Below, one piece after another: positions 43,169 to 54,164 of a stretch of DNA of 64,000 nucleotides (the first letter of the stretch is position 1; every line of letters begins with the position of its first letter). This stretch comes from Gerris lacustris. Lineage: Eukaryota; Arthropoda; Insecta; Hemiptera; Gerridae. The position numbers and the translations under genes are program-made. The stretch lies in assembly GCA_951217055.1 (NCBI GenBank), contig OX578283.1, positions 69,778,278 through 69,842,277 of the forward strand, given 5' to 3'. The notes beneath the pieces are model-generated. The model did no database searches, was not told where the DNA came from, and was given only the letters and a program-made list of their open reading frames with translations.

Positions 43169-43650
43169 CTTCCAAGCTTACCGAAGGTTAACCAAAGCGG
43201 CACTTCTTTATATTGTTACTCCTCTTATAAAAAAAAGAAACAGAGGGGAGTAACAATCTAAAGAAGGTGTACAGAATGTTCTTCTTTAGACTGTTACTCC
43301 CCTTATAAAAACACAAGTGTGATATTCCTTTATCCCAAAGTATATTGGACTAAACATCCCTTTGTCTTAATAGTTATTTAGTCAAAGCCATTTATAACCC
43401 TAAAAACATAGGGAGTAACCATCTAAATAAGTACCACAAAAGCTATGTGATAGTTCTAAGGAACGAGCATTATTTATATCTCCGATATCAAACATTCCAC
43501 GTCAGATAATAGATTGTAAAATTATAAAATCATCATAATAGATTGTAAAATTATAAAATCATCATAATAGATTGTAAAATTATCATCATCAATCAGATTT
43601 GTAGTTTACGGAAAAAACTTTATGCCACCCTAATTGGCAGACTATTTTTC
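43169..43650 (+). mobile_element. Family B element interrupted by C
   Basis: CTTCCAAGCTTACCGAAGGT (43169) breaks at CCAAAGCGG and resumes at AAAGCTATGTGATAGTTCTA (43440), GAACGAGCATTATTTATATC. A small tandem (AGATTGTAAAATTATAAAAT, three units) lies at 43510-43580. The end is GCCACCCTAATTGGCAGACT. Confidence 0.8.
43200..43438. mobile_element. Family C short plus long foldback, inserted in B
   Basis: A short unit (GCACTTCTTTATATTGTTAC ... GGGGAGTAACAATCTAAAGA, 43200-43266) is followed after GTGTACAGAATGTTC by a long unit ending AGGGAGTAACCATCTAAATA. Confidence 0.85.
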
Positions 43651-43916
43651 CTCAATTTTCACACATTATTTTTAGGGTTACAAATATTATTTACCGAGAA
43701 AATAGTTGTTGATTTTCTTGAATTATTAATTTGATTGATTTTAGGTCTGTAGGAAAAAATCTTCCCTTTTGCGATATTTTTCTGCTTTGGTCATTTTTAA
43801 GCTGACTAACCATGCATTGACAGGTTATATCTTGAATTCTTTACTTTTGAATCATCTGATTCTTGTCAATTTCCCTGCATTCAGGTAATTTCAATTATTC
43901 CAAGACTGATACTACA
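43651..43916. other. Interval without feature
   Basis: AT-rich, nothing recognised. Confidence 0.4.
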
Positions 43917-44312
43917 GGTTTGTTCCAACCCCCCTATTTGTATCGTCCCACGGATCGTTTGGGAATCGTTAAGGACAGGTTTTGTAGGCATGCGTTAACA
44001 CTGAACTGTAATAAAATCCTGTCAGGTTGGAACGGGTTTAGGATTATAATTCACATCGTAATAAAAACATTCAAGGCAACCTAACACTTAGGGAACCTTC
44101 CTGTTGACATGTGTGACGATTGACATAACTGCGCTGCGCATGTCATACAAACCAGTACTTGGTATAGTCAGAAAATCGTTGGGACCGTACAATAAACTGT
44201 TCGCAAACGATCTCTGCCCGGGTTGGAACAGTTTCGTGGACGGTACAAAACACTGTCACAAGTCGGGTTGGAACGGCTTTTATCCATTTCGCATGCTCGT
44301 GACGATCCCGCG
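43917..44312 (+). repeat. Repeat F, copy 2, uninterrupted
   Basis: Contiguous version of 380-1500. The site matching the TTAA insertion reads CCTAACACTTAGGG (44081-44094). Frames of 73 and 81 codons cross it without recognisable motifs. Confidence 0.85.
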
Positions 44313-45313
44313 GACAATACACTGCTTGGTTACCTTGTATGAGTACTGAAGTTCACATGTTTTAAGAAAAGTTTCAACTTAAAAGCAAATGGTGGATGAT
44401 TCATCACTCGAATGATAAAGTTTGTGTGGATCAAACTTTTCTTGATCCAATAAAAAGTTGATTAACCTTCTTTCTTATAACCAAGAACAATTATCTCAAC
44501 TTTTGTTGATGATCTATAATCGTTCGGTTATAGATGGATCCGTGAGAAAATCGGCTTTAATGAATTGACTTAACAGATTCAGTCTATAATTTAGTGAATC
44601 GGACTATATATTTTATTTCTTCCATTGTAAATTAAACAGTCGTTCTTTTTTTAAAAAAAAAAATAAAAAAATTCAAATGCTACACACCTCTTCCCTTGTT
44701 ATAATTTGTGAGGGAAGTTAACAACCACAAATAAAAATTTGATCACCTCCGAGGGTCTTGGAAGTCGAGTGTGAAGAAAGTATGTTAAAAAAGCTGCCGT
44801 TATCCTCCTTAAAATCGTAATAAATAACTTTAAAACTAAGCCGGGGTTAAATCAACGAGAGAGGACTTATTTTTTGTTAAGCTTCTCAGATATTTTAAGC
44901 TATAGAGAGACCAAAAGTAAAGGAGAATTCTGATTAGTTATTTCAAAAGAGGGCTGACCTTTGAGACTTATCTAGCGTATCTCTCAGTCCGTTTGTCCCT
45001 TCAAAGGTCATTCTTTATGTCACCAGTAAGGATCCTCTCTCAACTTATTATAATTAAAGTTTCATTCGATTCACATTAACCAAAGAAGAAAAAGAAGAAG
45101 AAAAAGAACTTCGCTCTTTTGTTTTATTACTCATTCATTTTATTTACAAATGAATTCTTCCTTTACAAAATAACTCACCTTCTAACAGCAATTTAAACAA
45201 ACCTATAATTTTCGATTGCAACTAATTAATTAAATAAAAATAATAAAAAAATAAAAAATAAAAACAGTTATTTCAATGATTTGTTTCTTGTGGTTAAACA
45301 TTTAAATTAACTT
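44313..45313. other. Interval without recognised feature
   Basis: Mixed AT-rich DNA with a GAAGAAG run near 45090. No frame or repeat end is seen. Confidence 0.4.
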
Positions 45314-45593
45314 GGCATCGCGTGGCTCTATAATTGAAGCGAGCGTATTGCAATAAAATACTGAATATTAAGGAATTTATTAATCATGTTTAATGTCATA
45401 GTTGAAGATAAGTGGAAGAGAGTAGTGTGGGGTAGAGTAGGGGTACTCGGTACAAAGCTCACCTTCCTAGATAAACCTATATAACTACACGACTATAAGA
45501 ATCTTAACCACACGCAGTAGCTTTTAAAGTACTATTATAAATTTATCACTTTACTACTCAAAAACCTCTGCTTGTATCAAGTTGAAATTTTAC
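45314..45593 (+). repeat. Repeat I, copy 2, without insert
   Basis: GGCATCGCGTGGCTCTATAA to GTTGAAATTTTAC. The junction region GGGGTAGAGTAGGGGTACTC (45431-45450) stands where copy 1 carries the 835-bp foldback. Confidence 0.85.
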
Positions 45594-46078
45594 TTACATT
45601 TTATTTAGCTCGCTTACGCACTCGCTTCAATAAAAAATGGAAGGTAAAATTAAATAAATTAGACGATAATCAATTTTAAAGCTAAAAATCCTCAACTGTG
45701 TTTTTCTCCAGTATGTGATAGCGAATCATCATGAAAGAAATGAAGTTCAATAACCAAACAACGTCTTCACACAAAAATATTAATTCATACAGTAAATAGT
45801 AAAATAGTAAATAGTAGTAAAATAGTAATAGTAAGTACCAGTCAATTGAAATAATTGACTGGTATCAGCTGTTTTAAAGCAGACTTCTTCAGATAATCTA
45901 GAGGTGGTTTCTGCAGTGACTTCGCAAGAGCAATTGCAGGTTGCAGAGAGTTGAATTTTCGGGGGGGGGGGAGTATCGATAGAAAAAAACGTTTGAGGTT
46001 TACAACAAAAGAATTACCCCTAAAAGATTATATTACAAAAATAGCTTTATGGTTACTTGAACTAGTATTTGATTGCAC
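45594..46078. other. Mixed interval with a perfect hairpin
   Basis: TACCAGTCAATT and AATTGACTGGTA (45837-45865) form a 12-bp stem with a 5-nt loop, directly after a TAGTAAAA-rich run. No gene is seen. Confidence 0.5.
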
Positions 46079-46241
46079 CAGTGGCGTAGCTAAGGTATTG
46101 GGGGCCCCTCGCCAAATAAAATTGATGAGCAAAAAAAAGAAAATAAAAGAAACCTCTTCCATTTAGATCTGGGGGCCTCCTCGTCGTTGATTTAGGGCCC
46201 CCCGCAATGCGGGCCCGCGCGGGCCCATAGTTACGCTACTG
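46079..46241. mobile_element. GC-rich hAT-type MITE, 8-bp duplication
   Basis: Ends CAGTGGCGTAGCTA and TAGTTACGCTACTG are inverted. The flanks GATTGCAC (46071-46078) and GATTGTAC (46242-46249) match at 7 of 8. Same family as 1739-1925, in the opposite orientation. Confidence 0.9.
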
Positions 46242-46322
46242 GATTGTACCTACACCTACATAGTACTTAACATTGTTGCGCGTCGTGAATATCGCTAACT
46301 AACACTCAGGGTAATAAATATA

Positions 46323-46447
46323 AGTACTTCTTTAGATTGTTACCCCCATGTTTGTAGAATATAAATAACTATTAAGTCAAAGAGGTGTTATTGAGACAAA
46401 GGAAAATCTCACTTCTGTTTTTATAAGGGGAGTATCAATCTAAAGAA
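46323..46447. mobile_element. Family C long foldback MITE
   Basis: GTACTTCTTTAGATTGTTAC ... CTTCTGTTTTTATAAGGGGA then ATCAATCTAAAGAA. The orientation is reverse relative to 3500-3656. Confidence 0.85.
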
Positions 46448-47399
46448 TTCCCTAAATGTATATAATAACCAAATTTTTATAAGCATTGATATAATATATA
46501 ATTAATATAAAATATTATCTAACTGTTTCAAATTTCGCTAGTCATCGTTTTAGATATGAGTTTGAGAAAGGTGGATATGGGTTTGAGGTTGGTTGAGGTT
46601 TGGGAACATGGGGACAATGTTTACCAATAGGAAATGATTCCTTTAATGAAGCGCATTATATTGTTACTGTGTTAACTTTTTCATTATAAGTAGGTATATT
46701 TCAAATTTTCGTATAAGTTTATTCCAAACTCAACAGCCTACAGAATTATGTTTATTAAAAAATCCAAATTCCATACCTGTCGGTATATTTCAACTTCTTC
46801 ATATAATGACTATCCTCGTATAATTTCCTCAACATTAACAATGAAAAATTTAAAAAAAAAAAAAAAAAAATGCCGACTAAAGCGCCACCTGTTTCTTGCT
46901 TAATACATGTTAACTAATCTTTCAGCAAAAAATTTGGAAAGAATAAAAAAAAATGCACTGCAACGATAAAAGAATTGGTTAGAAGATTTTTGTTAGGAGT
47001 ATGCGATACTGGGAAAAGAACATGAGAGAAACAGGTATAAAGAGCCTAATAAAAAGGTTTTTTTTTACTAAGGGGGTGGGAAGCCTTATAAAAATGCGTA
47101 TCCCCGAACACAAGGGAGATATAGTTTTACAAGACTATGATGAACGAGGTGATACCCAAACCAGGCAGAAAAACTTGCTCCGCTTTGTACCTCGGGGCTC
47201 CTCTCTTCCGAGCAACTTCCAAATAAGCAACTTAATACCTAGCAACTTCACTACCTTTAACAACTTAATACAATGTCAACAACCTTGTATGACTTAACAT
47301 GACACAATATACCGCTTAATTAGTTGTCATAGTTAAAATAACACACTTATGTTATACCATTAACATTATATGAAAGTAATAAACTTAAAGATAACTTGC
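46448..47399. other. Mixed interval, LTR-like TATA near 47083
   Basis: An A run at 46851-46870. The segment 47040-47290 is less AT-rich (GCTCCGCTTTGTACCTCGGG) and follows CTTATAAAAATGCG (47082-47095), which could be a core promoter or part of an old LTR. The 98-codon frame 47001-47297 has no recognisable domain. Confidence 0.25.
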
Positions 47400-48528
47400 T
47401 GAATAATATCATAATAGCACTTAAATTTAATGTCCAAGTAAAAGGACAAAAATCAAGGAATTTAATTTTCAAGTAAAAAAATATAAAATCAAGGAATTTA
47501 ATAATCAATAAAAGGACAAAATTCCAGGAATTTAATTATCAAGCAAAAAAATATAAAATCAAGGAATTTAATGTACAAGTAACAGGACAAAGTCAAGGAA
47601 TTTAATGTCCAAGTCAAAGGACAGAGTAAAGGAATTAAATGTGCAAGTCAAAAAACAGAGTCAAGGAATTTAATGTGCAAGTAAAAGGACAAAGTAAAGG
47701 AATTAAATGTGCAAGTCAAAAAACAGAGTCAAGGAATTTAATGTGCAAGTAAAAGGACAAAGTAAAGGAATTAAATGTGCAAGTCAAAAAACAGAGTCAA
47801 GGAATTTAATGTGCAAGTAAAAGGACAAAGTAAAGGAATTAAATGTGCAACTCAAAAAACAGAGTAAAGGAATTAAATGTGCAAGTCAAAAAACAGAGTA
47901 AAGGAATTAAATGTGCAAGTCAAAAAACAGAGTAAAGGAATTAAATGTGCAACTCAAAAAACAGAGTAAAGGAATTAAATGTGCAAGTCAAAAAACAGAG
48001 TAAAGGAATTAAATGTGCAAGTCAAAAAACAGAGTCAAGGAATTTAATGTGCAAGTAAAAGGACAAAGTCAATGAATTTAATGTGCAAGTAAAAGGACAA
48101 ATTCAAGGAATTTAATGTGCAAGTAAAAGGACAAAGTCAAGGAATTTAATGTGCAAGTAAAAGGACAAAGTCAAAGAATTTAATGTGCAAGTAAAAGGAC
48201 AAAGTCAAGGAATTTAATGTGCAAGTAAAAGGACAAAGTCAAAGAATTTAATGTGCAAGTAAAAGGACAAAGTCAAAGAATTTAATGTGCAAGTAAAAGG
48301 ACAAAGTCAAAGAATTTAATGTGCAAGTAAGAGGACAAAGTCAAAGAATTTAATGTGCAAGTAAAAGGACAAAGTCAAAGAATTTTATGTGCAAGTAAAA
48401 GGACAAAGTCAAGGAATTTAATGTGCAAGTAAAAGGACAAAGTCAAAGAATTTAATGTGCAAGTAAAAGGACAAAGTCAAGGAATTTAATGTGCAAGTAT
48501 AAGGACAAAGTCAAGGAATTTAATGGCT
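47400..48528 (+). repeat. 34-bp satellite array, about 33 units in two variants
   Basis: Variant 1 is GGACAAAGTCAAGGAATTTA plus ATGTGCAAGTAAAA. Variant 2 is AACAGAGTAAAGGAATTAAA plus TGTGCAAGTCAAAA. The left third is irregular, the middle (47640-48040) alternates variants 1 and 2 and then runs variant 2, and the right is nearly pure variant 1. GG/GA changes (AAGGAATT/AAAGAATT) also run in blocks. Confidence 0.95.
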
Positions 48529-49486
48529 TAACATTAGTGATTTAAATGACAGCGTTGTTTCTTTGACAGTACTATCACAAAAGTGTGATTGACTATACTT
48601 TTATCTTCAATCTCTCCTTAATACCGAAACTCTTTGTTTCTGTTCTATTTCTAGATAAAAGAATGTTAAGAAATTATTCTTCATAAAGATTAAATTATTA
48701 AATAATAAATCTATAATACATATAATATAGTTACTCTTATTATTTGTTATTGCTGAAGGTTATCTTATAAGTTTTATGTCAAGGTACTTTTTAGTTGTTA
48801 ATATTTATCTTCAGTTTGCAGTTATCAGTTATGTTTGTTGTTTGTGGCCTCAGGCAAAAATTTTTTAAGTGGTTCAATATTAGTTATATTGCCTCTGTAA
48901 ATTGTTAAACACTTTGAACTTATAAATATACTTAAAAAAACCAGTACAGTTTACATTTCATCACATTGTTAAGAAAAAAATGCCTAACCAGCTTCTATAT
49001 ATTTAAATATAGAGTTTACAATTATATTTATCTATTACGAAACTTTGAGTTACGTTTATTATACTCGTTCTTTCTTGTATATGTTTGTTGTATTAGTTTT
49101 ATTTAGTGAATTAATAATCTGAATGCTTACAGACAACATGATTTCAAATGCAAAGGTTTGCCTGCCTCTGTACCAAAATGCAAAGTAGAAAATCTCAAAT
49201 GTCTCTCTTAACTATTTCGAACAAGCAATAGTTTTACTTTCATGCAAACGACCTCATGTTATATTGGAATTTAAATAAATAAACAGTTTGCCAAGTTGTA
49301 TAAATTAAAATCTAGCAATTATAATTATAATTTTATTTTTAAGTTTGAATGTTTTATACTCTCTGCCATTTTTCTTCGCCTTGTATACGTCTATTTTCAT
49401 CGAATAAGTCTCTGTTTTTATGTAATTAAATTAAAATTATTATTAGTAACTTAAATAAAATAAAAAAATGTACCTTTTTATTAAAA
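48529..49486. other. Long AT-rich interval
   Basis: No repeat ends, arrays or frames recognised. Confidence 0.4.
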
Positions 49487-49760
49487 CTTTCTCATATACG
49501 ATTACATAATTAATCAGTTAATTGTTTTCCCATTTGTTTGTTGTTTCGTGTATTTCGTTGTTACATTTAATTATTATTGAATCTCTCACCTTTTGCTTTC
49601 TTTAGCAACTAGATTTTTACCTCCGGCAAAGTATTTAAATGAACTTAATTCTAGCCTTATTTAATCCAAATATTCGAAAAGGTTTACGAGAAAAAATGTT
49701 GTTTTAAGTTTTTCTCAGAGTTTTGGGAGCGGCGCCCCAAATTTAGATTTTTTTAATTAT
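49487..49760 (-). mobile_element. Family A element, diverged minus-strand copy
   Basis: CTTTCTCATATACGATTACA then AGTTAATTGTTTTCCCAT, then an inverted, decayed version of the TTTTAGCTCCAAATTTAGGG block (GCGGCGCCCCAAATTTAGAT at 49730). The tRNA-like box is lost. Confidence 0.65.
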
Positions 49761-49935
49761 TTGACAAAAAATACTACAACTTCATAAAAATAATGTAAAA
49801 AGAAACAATAAGTAGAGAGGTTAGAAGGTAATACAACATATATTTATTGTTGTGTACAATATCTCTTAGTCATAATTATGAAGTGGTACCACAATATCTT
49901 AGCCAAAACAACCAATTATTTGTAACAAATAATTG

Positions 49936-50163
49936 GTACTTCTTTAGATTGTTACTCCCCTATTTTTTTCGAATATAAATAACTTAGACCAAATAACTAT
50001 TAAGACAAAGAGATGTTTAGTCCAATGTACTTTGGGACAAAGGAATATCACACTTCTGTTTCTATAAGGGTAGTAACAGTCTAAAGAAGAACATTCCGTA
50101 CACCTTCTTTAGACTGTTACTCCCTCTGTTTTTTTTTAAAGGGGAGTAACAATCTAAAGAAGT
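49936..50163. mobile_element. Family C long plus short foldback
   Basis: A long unit from GTACTTCTTTAGATTGTTAC to GTAACAGTCTAAAGAAG (about 49936-50090), the spacer AACATTCCGTACACC, and a short unit ending GGGGAGTAACAATCTAAAGA. The flanking CATAATTATGAAGTGGTACC (49870) recurs at 52873 without a C copy. Confidence 0.85.
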
Positions 50164-50279
50164 GCCGAGAGGGGTAAATAGAAGGTAAAACTACAATATA
50201 TTATCTATTGTTGTGTACAATATCTCTGTAGTATTACCAGTGAAATTATATTATGACTCATGTGAGCATTTATCTAAAA

Positions 50280-50316
50280 CAGGAAAGCTATGTGCCACAC
50301 TAATTGGCAGATTATA
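50280..50316 (+). mobile_element. Family B right end, isolated
   Basis: AGGAAAGCTATGTGCCACAC and TAATTGGCAGATTATA only. Confidence 0.75.
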
Positions 50317-51081
50317 TTGTTATTATTAATGATTTTTTTTTTAGTCTAATATTTCGTGATTGTAGAATGGCTTAATCAAAAGTTTTACACGTGCACAAAC
50401 CTGGCGTAAGAAGGAACGAATGTCTTAGATACTGAACTATTTGTAATCATATCAAAATTCAACTAAATTTTAAATTTTATTAGACAAGTTATAACATTTT
50501 AGGTTTTAATATATTTAAAAATGAACTTTTTTAGCGTGTTCTTTATTATTATAATATGTGACCAATAAAATAAAAAATTTCATCATGACTTGCTTAAAAC
50601 TAATAAAATAAGAACAAAAAAAAAAAACAATCGAAAATACAAAATTTATATGTTAAAATATTCAAAACCCATCCAAAGAGTCTAATTTTAACTTCTATCT
50701 GAAGCTATGTAGGTGAAATAGAATACTTTCACACTTCCTAGATTTGAAAAAAAAAAATATTTAAAAAATCGTCAAACACATTCGTAAAATACTAGTATCT
50801 ATCGTTTATTTCCGTAGAATTCTATGTAGTAAACAAAGTTATAAAACTTTTGTTTATTAGGTTGGCTTTTCAAAAGCTTAATATCAAAAAGTAGCCATTC
50901 CCAAAAACTTATACATTAGATAAAAAAAAAAAAGAGAAGAAATTCCATAACATGAATTTCTACTTCTTCATTATCATTTTTATAATTTATTTATTTTTTC
51001 CCTAATATAAAAAAAAATAAACTATCTTGAAAGTTAGAATTTGTGTCCTAAAAGTTGATTTCATAATATACTTTACTTCTA

Positions 51082-51082
<1 letters not shown>
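50317..51082. other. AT-rich interval
   Basis: No feature seen. Confidence 0.4.

Positions 51083-51165
<83 letters not shown>
51083..51165. repeat. (TA)n microsatellite
   Basis: About 80 bp of TA. Confidence 0.95.
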
Positions 51166-51166
<1 letters not shown>

Positions 51167-51386
51167 CGTATTCTTTTGCATCTGTGTTGAAATTTAAGTT
51201 TTAAAGGACATGTTTTCATATAGATTTTCATTTTAAAATTTTAGACTTTTAAAATGTTTAAAAGAAATAAATATGTTTTTTATTTTAAACTTCTCAATCT
51301 AGTTTAGTAACATCTTATTATATTTTATTTTTATTTGCTCATTTTATTTTTTATCCGGATTATATAAGGAAGAAATAAGTTATCGA

Positions 51387-51390
<4 letters not shown>

Positions 51391-51443
<53 letters not shown>
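51391..51443. repeat. (TA)n microsatellite
   Basis: About 50 bp of TA. Confidence 0.95.
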
Positions 51444-51446
<3 letters not shown>

Positions 51447-51514
51447 AGGAGTGGAAATAAAGATAAAAAAGGGTCGAGAATTGAATAAAATAAACAAATA
51501 AAAGGGAGGGAGAC

Positions 51515-51668
51515 TTGAAGTGGCGCGCAGGATCCCGGCACCAGAAGAATCGTAAACTTAGCTAAGTTACGATCCTTGTCGTTAAGTAAGAGGCGTAAAA
51601 ATCCTTAGAGATCCTGAAACCCTGAGCTATACCGGCACTGCCTAACCACTCCACAACCTGCTTAATCC
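51515..51668 (-). mobile_element. Possible tRNA-derived SINE head, minus strand
   Basis: The reverse complement reads GGTTGTGGAGTGGTTAGGCA, GTGCCGGTATAGCTCAGGGT, then TTTACGCCTCTTAC and GGTGCCGGGATCCTGCGCGC. GAGTGGTTAGGCAGTG and TATAGCTCAGGG resemble A-box segments of tRNA genes. No clean cloverleaf or B-box is seen. The segment is bounded by TA microsatellites on both sides. Confidence 0.3.
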
Positions 51669-51689
51669 TTCTTTTCTAAACAAAAAAAA

Positions 51690-51743
<54 letters not shown>
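51690..51743. repeat. (CA)n(TA)n compound microsatellite
   Basis: CACACACA followed by about 40 bp of TA. Confidence 0.95.
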
Positions 51744-51747
<4 letters not shown>

Positions 51748-52008
51748 GTGTACAAGAAGAAAAAGATCTCTTTCTAGTTTATGTCTTTTGCGTAGAAATC
51801 AAAAAGAAAAAGAAGTAAGATGTGGCTCCTTTTTTGGTGTTTATTGTCTAAAACGAATCAATCATAGGAATTTATTTTTTTATGGTTTTTTTTTCCTTTT
51901 TTTTGTGAGAATGTTTAACGTGTTTTATTGGAATTCGTATGTGATTTTCTTCTCGAATGCAACTTTCAATATGTTGAGAAGACTGTATAGTATTTATAAA
52001 ATGAATAT

Positions 52009-52202
52009 GAGGTGGTTAGAGGTGGTTAGAGGGGGTTAGAGGTGGTTAGAGGGGGTTAGAGGTGGTTAGAGGGGGTTAGAGGTGGTTAGAGGGGGTTAGA
52101 GGTGGTTAGAGGTGGTTAGAGGTGGTTAGAGGGGGTTAGAGGTGGTTAGAGGGGGTTAGAGGTGGTTAGAGGTGGTTAGAGGTGGTTAGAGGTGGTTAGA
52201 GT
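52009..52202 (+). repeat. GGTGGTTAGA / GGGGGTTAGA minisatellite
   Basis: About 19 near-perfect 10-bp units with GGTGG and GGGGG alternating in a regular pattern, giving a 20-bp supra-unit for part of the array. Confidence 0.95.
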
Positions 52203-52270
52203 AGGAAAGTCATGATGTGTTGTATATATTATGTGTTACTAGGCAAGCATAGGACTTTAAGCTTTGTTTT

Positions 52271-52745
52271 TCTTCCGAGTTTACCGAAGGTAACGGAAGC
52301 TATGTGATCGTAATGAAGAACGTACAATTATTAAGTATCCGATTTCAAAAATTCCAAGACAGAAATCCGTTTTAGACATCAGGGAATATTTTCTGTTCCA
52401 TCTCTCTCTGTCTGTCGCTCAATTTTTGCTAACCAACATATCTTAAAAACTTCTCGTCCGATTTTATTAAAATTTGTATAATTATATATTTGTATTGGTC
52501 ATAATTAGGATCATTGTTGGTCCCATATAAGTTTCAACCTCCTGCGACTTTTTGTTTCTCTTCCATATGCAACATAAATTGATTTACACGTATATAATAA
52601 AAAGTACATATCTGATTTTTATGAATTTAGACTTTTTTGTCGAAAGAAGCCTGCAGATGGCCCCAGATTAATTTTAACCGTCTGCGCTCCTTAAATTTTC
52701 AAAATGAGTAATTTGAAGTTATGGGTGTAAATAAATGTATGATTG
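52271..52745 (+). mobile_element. Family B element, 3'-truncated
   Basis: CTTCCGAGTTTACCGAAGGT with the hairpin. B order is kept to CCGTCTGCGCTCCTTAAATT, then lost. A 12-bp local duplication of ATAATTATATATTTG stands near 52480. Confidence 0.85.
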
Positions 52746-53087
52746 AAAGTTGGCACACTGAGCGAATGACTACTACGCAGCGTACACTGAAGATGATATA
52801 AATGTCAAAACGTTTATGTTTACTTATAAAGTTATGGTGACAATATTGTTGTGTTACTTTTTATAGACCTATCTAGTCATAATTATGAAGTGCTGCCACA
52901 AAATCTCAGTCAAAACAACCAATAATTTCATAAATCAGAAGTTCAACCGACGAACAATTTAAATTGGTTCGTAAATTTTTAAATTGCTGCTTAAAAAATA
53001 TGTGTCAAACAATTAAACGAATTCACATATGTCTAACAATTAGTCTGTATCTGTAGCTCAGTAATAACATCAATAGAAAACCTTAGA
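52746..53087. other. Mixed interval
   Basis: The 52858-52930 segment (AGTCATAATTATGAAGTGCT, AAAACAACCAAT) repeats 49865-49925, the flank of a C insertion. This copy lacks the C element and so looks like its empty site. Confidence 0.5.
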
Positions 53088-53225
53088 ACATGTCAAACCT
53101 TAGAACATGTCAAACCTTAGAACATGTCAAACCTTAGAACATGTCAAACCTTAGAACATGTCAAACCTTAGAACATGTCAAACCTTAGAACATGTCAAAC
53201 CTTAGAACATGTCAAACCTTAGAAA
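53088..53225 (+). repeat. 17-bp tandem repeat, eight units
   Basis: AACCTTAGAACATGTCA repeats eight times without change. Confidence 0.95.
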
Positions 53226-53870
53226 ATCTTAAAACAGGTAAAAAACCATTTTCAATTAATCATATGTTATTATGATTTAAAAATAGAACTGATTTCCTCT
53301 GTTTAAAAAAAGAAAAAAAGAAATCACTAAATAGTATCATTTCATTTCTATTTAGTACTTTAGATTCATTTGCATTCTAATAGTCGTAGAATCTTCTGTT
53401 AATAAAAAACAAAGATGACTTAATAATTCTTCAAGGTAAGAGATGAGTCATGAAAAAAGGTTTTCCCTTTTTTCTTCTTACTTAAAAAAAACGAAAGAAA
53501 AACTTGACTGTGTATTCTTTAATAATCTCTCAATGTGCAGAATTTTTGTTTATAACTTTTTTTTTCTTCTTCTTCTGTTTTTTTTGCATCGCTCAAATAA
53601 AAAAAGTATATACTTACTTATATCTAGAAAAATCGCGCGTGCTGAAAAACGTTACCTCAGGGTAATTTATAATTAAAAAGAAGACGAAACAAGTGGGGTA
53701 AAGTAATATAATGAAAAGTTTTTTTTTTTTTTTTTTTGTTAGTTTGAAGTTTTTTTTTGAAGAGAAGAAGTTTTTAACTAATTGTCGTTGTTGATGTATA
53801 AGAGGGATAGTGTGTAATGGGACGGATCTTGAGGTTCTTGAGGTTCTTTAGGTTCTTAAGGTTCTTAGTG
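53226..53870. other. AT-rich interval
   Basis: T runs at 53718-53740. GAGGTTCTT-type short repeats at 53829-53868 lead into the GC-rich island. The frame 53443-53676 shows no domain. Confidence 0.4.
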
Positions 53871-53871
53871 A

Positions 53872-54075
53872 GTTCCGAATTATTACGGCTGCAAGTTCAA
53901 GTACAAGGCTGGCCTGCGCCGCGGGCTATTTCCCAGGACTCGCCACATCGCCACGCCTCCAGTCTACCTCTCCCAGCCCCATTCACGCTCCATCATTATA
54001 CACATTAATATTATTATACTTAAATCTTCTTTTTTTCAAAGTACTTCCCCCCCCCCCTTCTTCCATATTTCCTAA
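53872..54075 (+). other. GC-rich island with codon-like periodicity, possible exon fragment
   Basis: About 120 bp (53885-53995) are strikingly GC-rich. In the frame starting at 53872 (reading VPNYYGCKFKYKAGLRRGLF) most third positions are G or C (for example AAG TTC AAG TAC AAG). The frame is open for 67 codons between TGA and TAA. GTGAG then TTCCG at 53869-53876 could be a 3' splice site. A different frame (53817-54008) is the longest with an ATG but lacks the periodicity. I recognise no family; it may be an exon, a foreign fragment or a contaminant-like patch. Confidence 0.3.
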
Positions 54076-54164
54076 CTTTTTTTCCATTTTTAACATTAAA
54101 AAAAAAAAATCATTGTTCATTAGATCTTTTTCCATAAAAATTTAAATATTAACAGGAGTTATAT

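Noticed and set aside
52009..52202. Interstitial telomere repeat
   Set aside because: The 10-bp unit GGTGGTTAGA is not TTAGG or TTAGGG; the similarity is limited to a few bases.
53088..53225. CRISPR-like or regulatory repeat cluster
   Set aside because: Simple 17-bp head-to-tail repeat without spacers.
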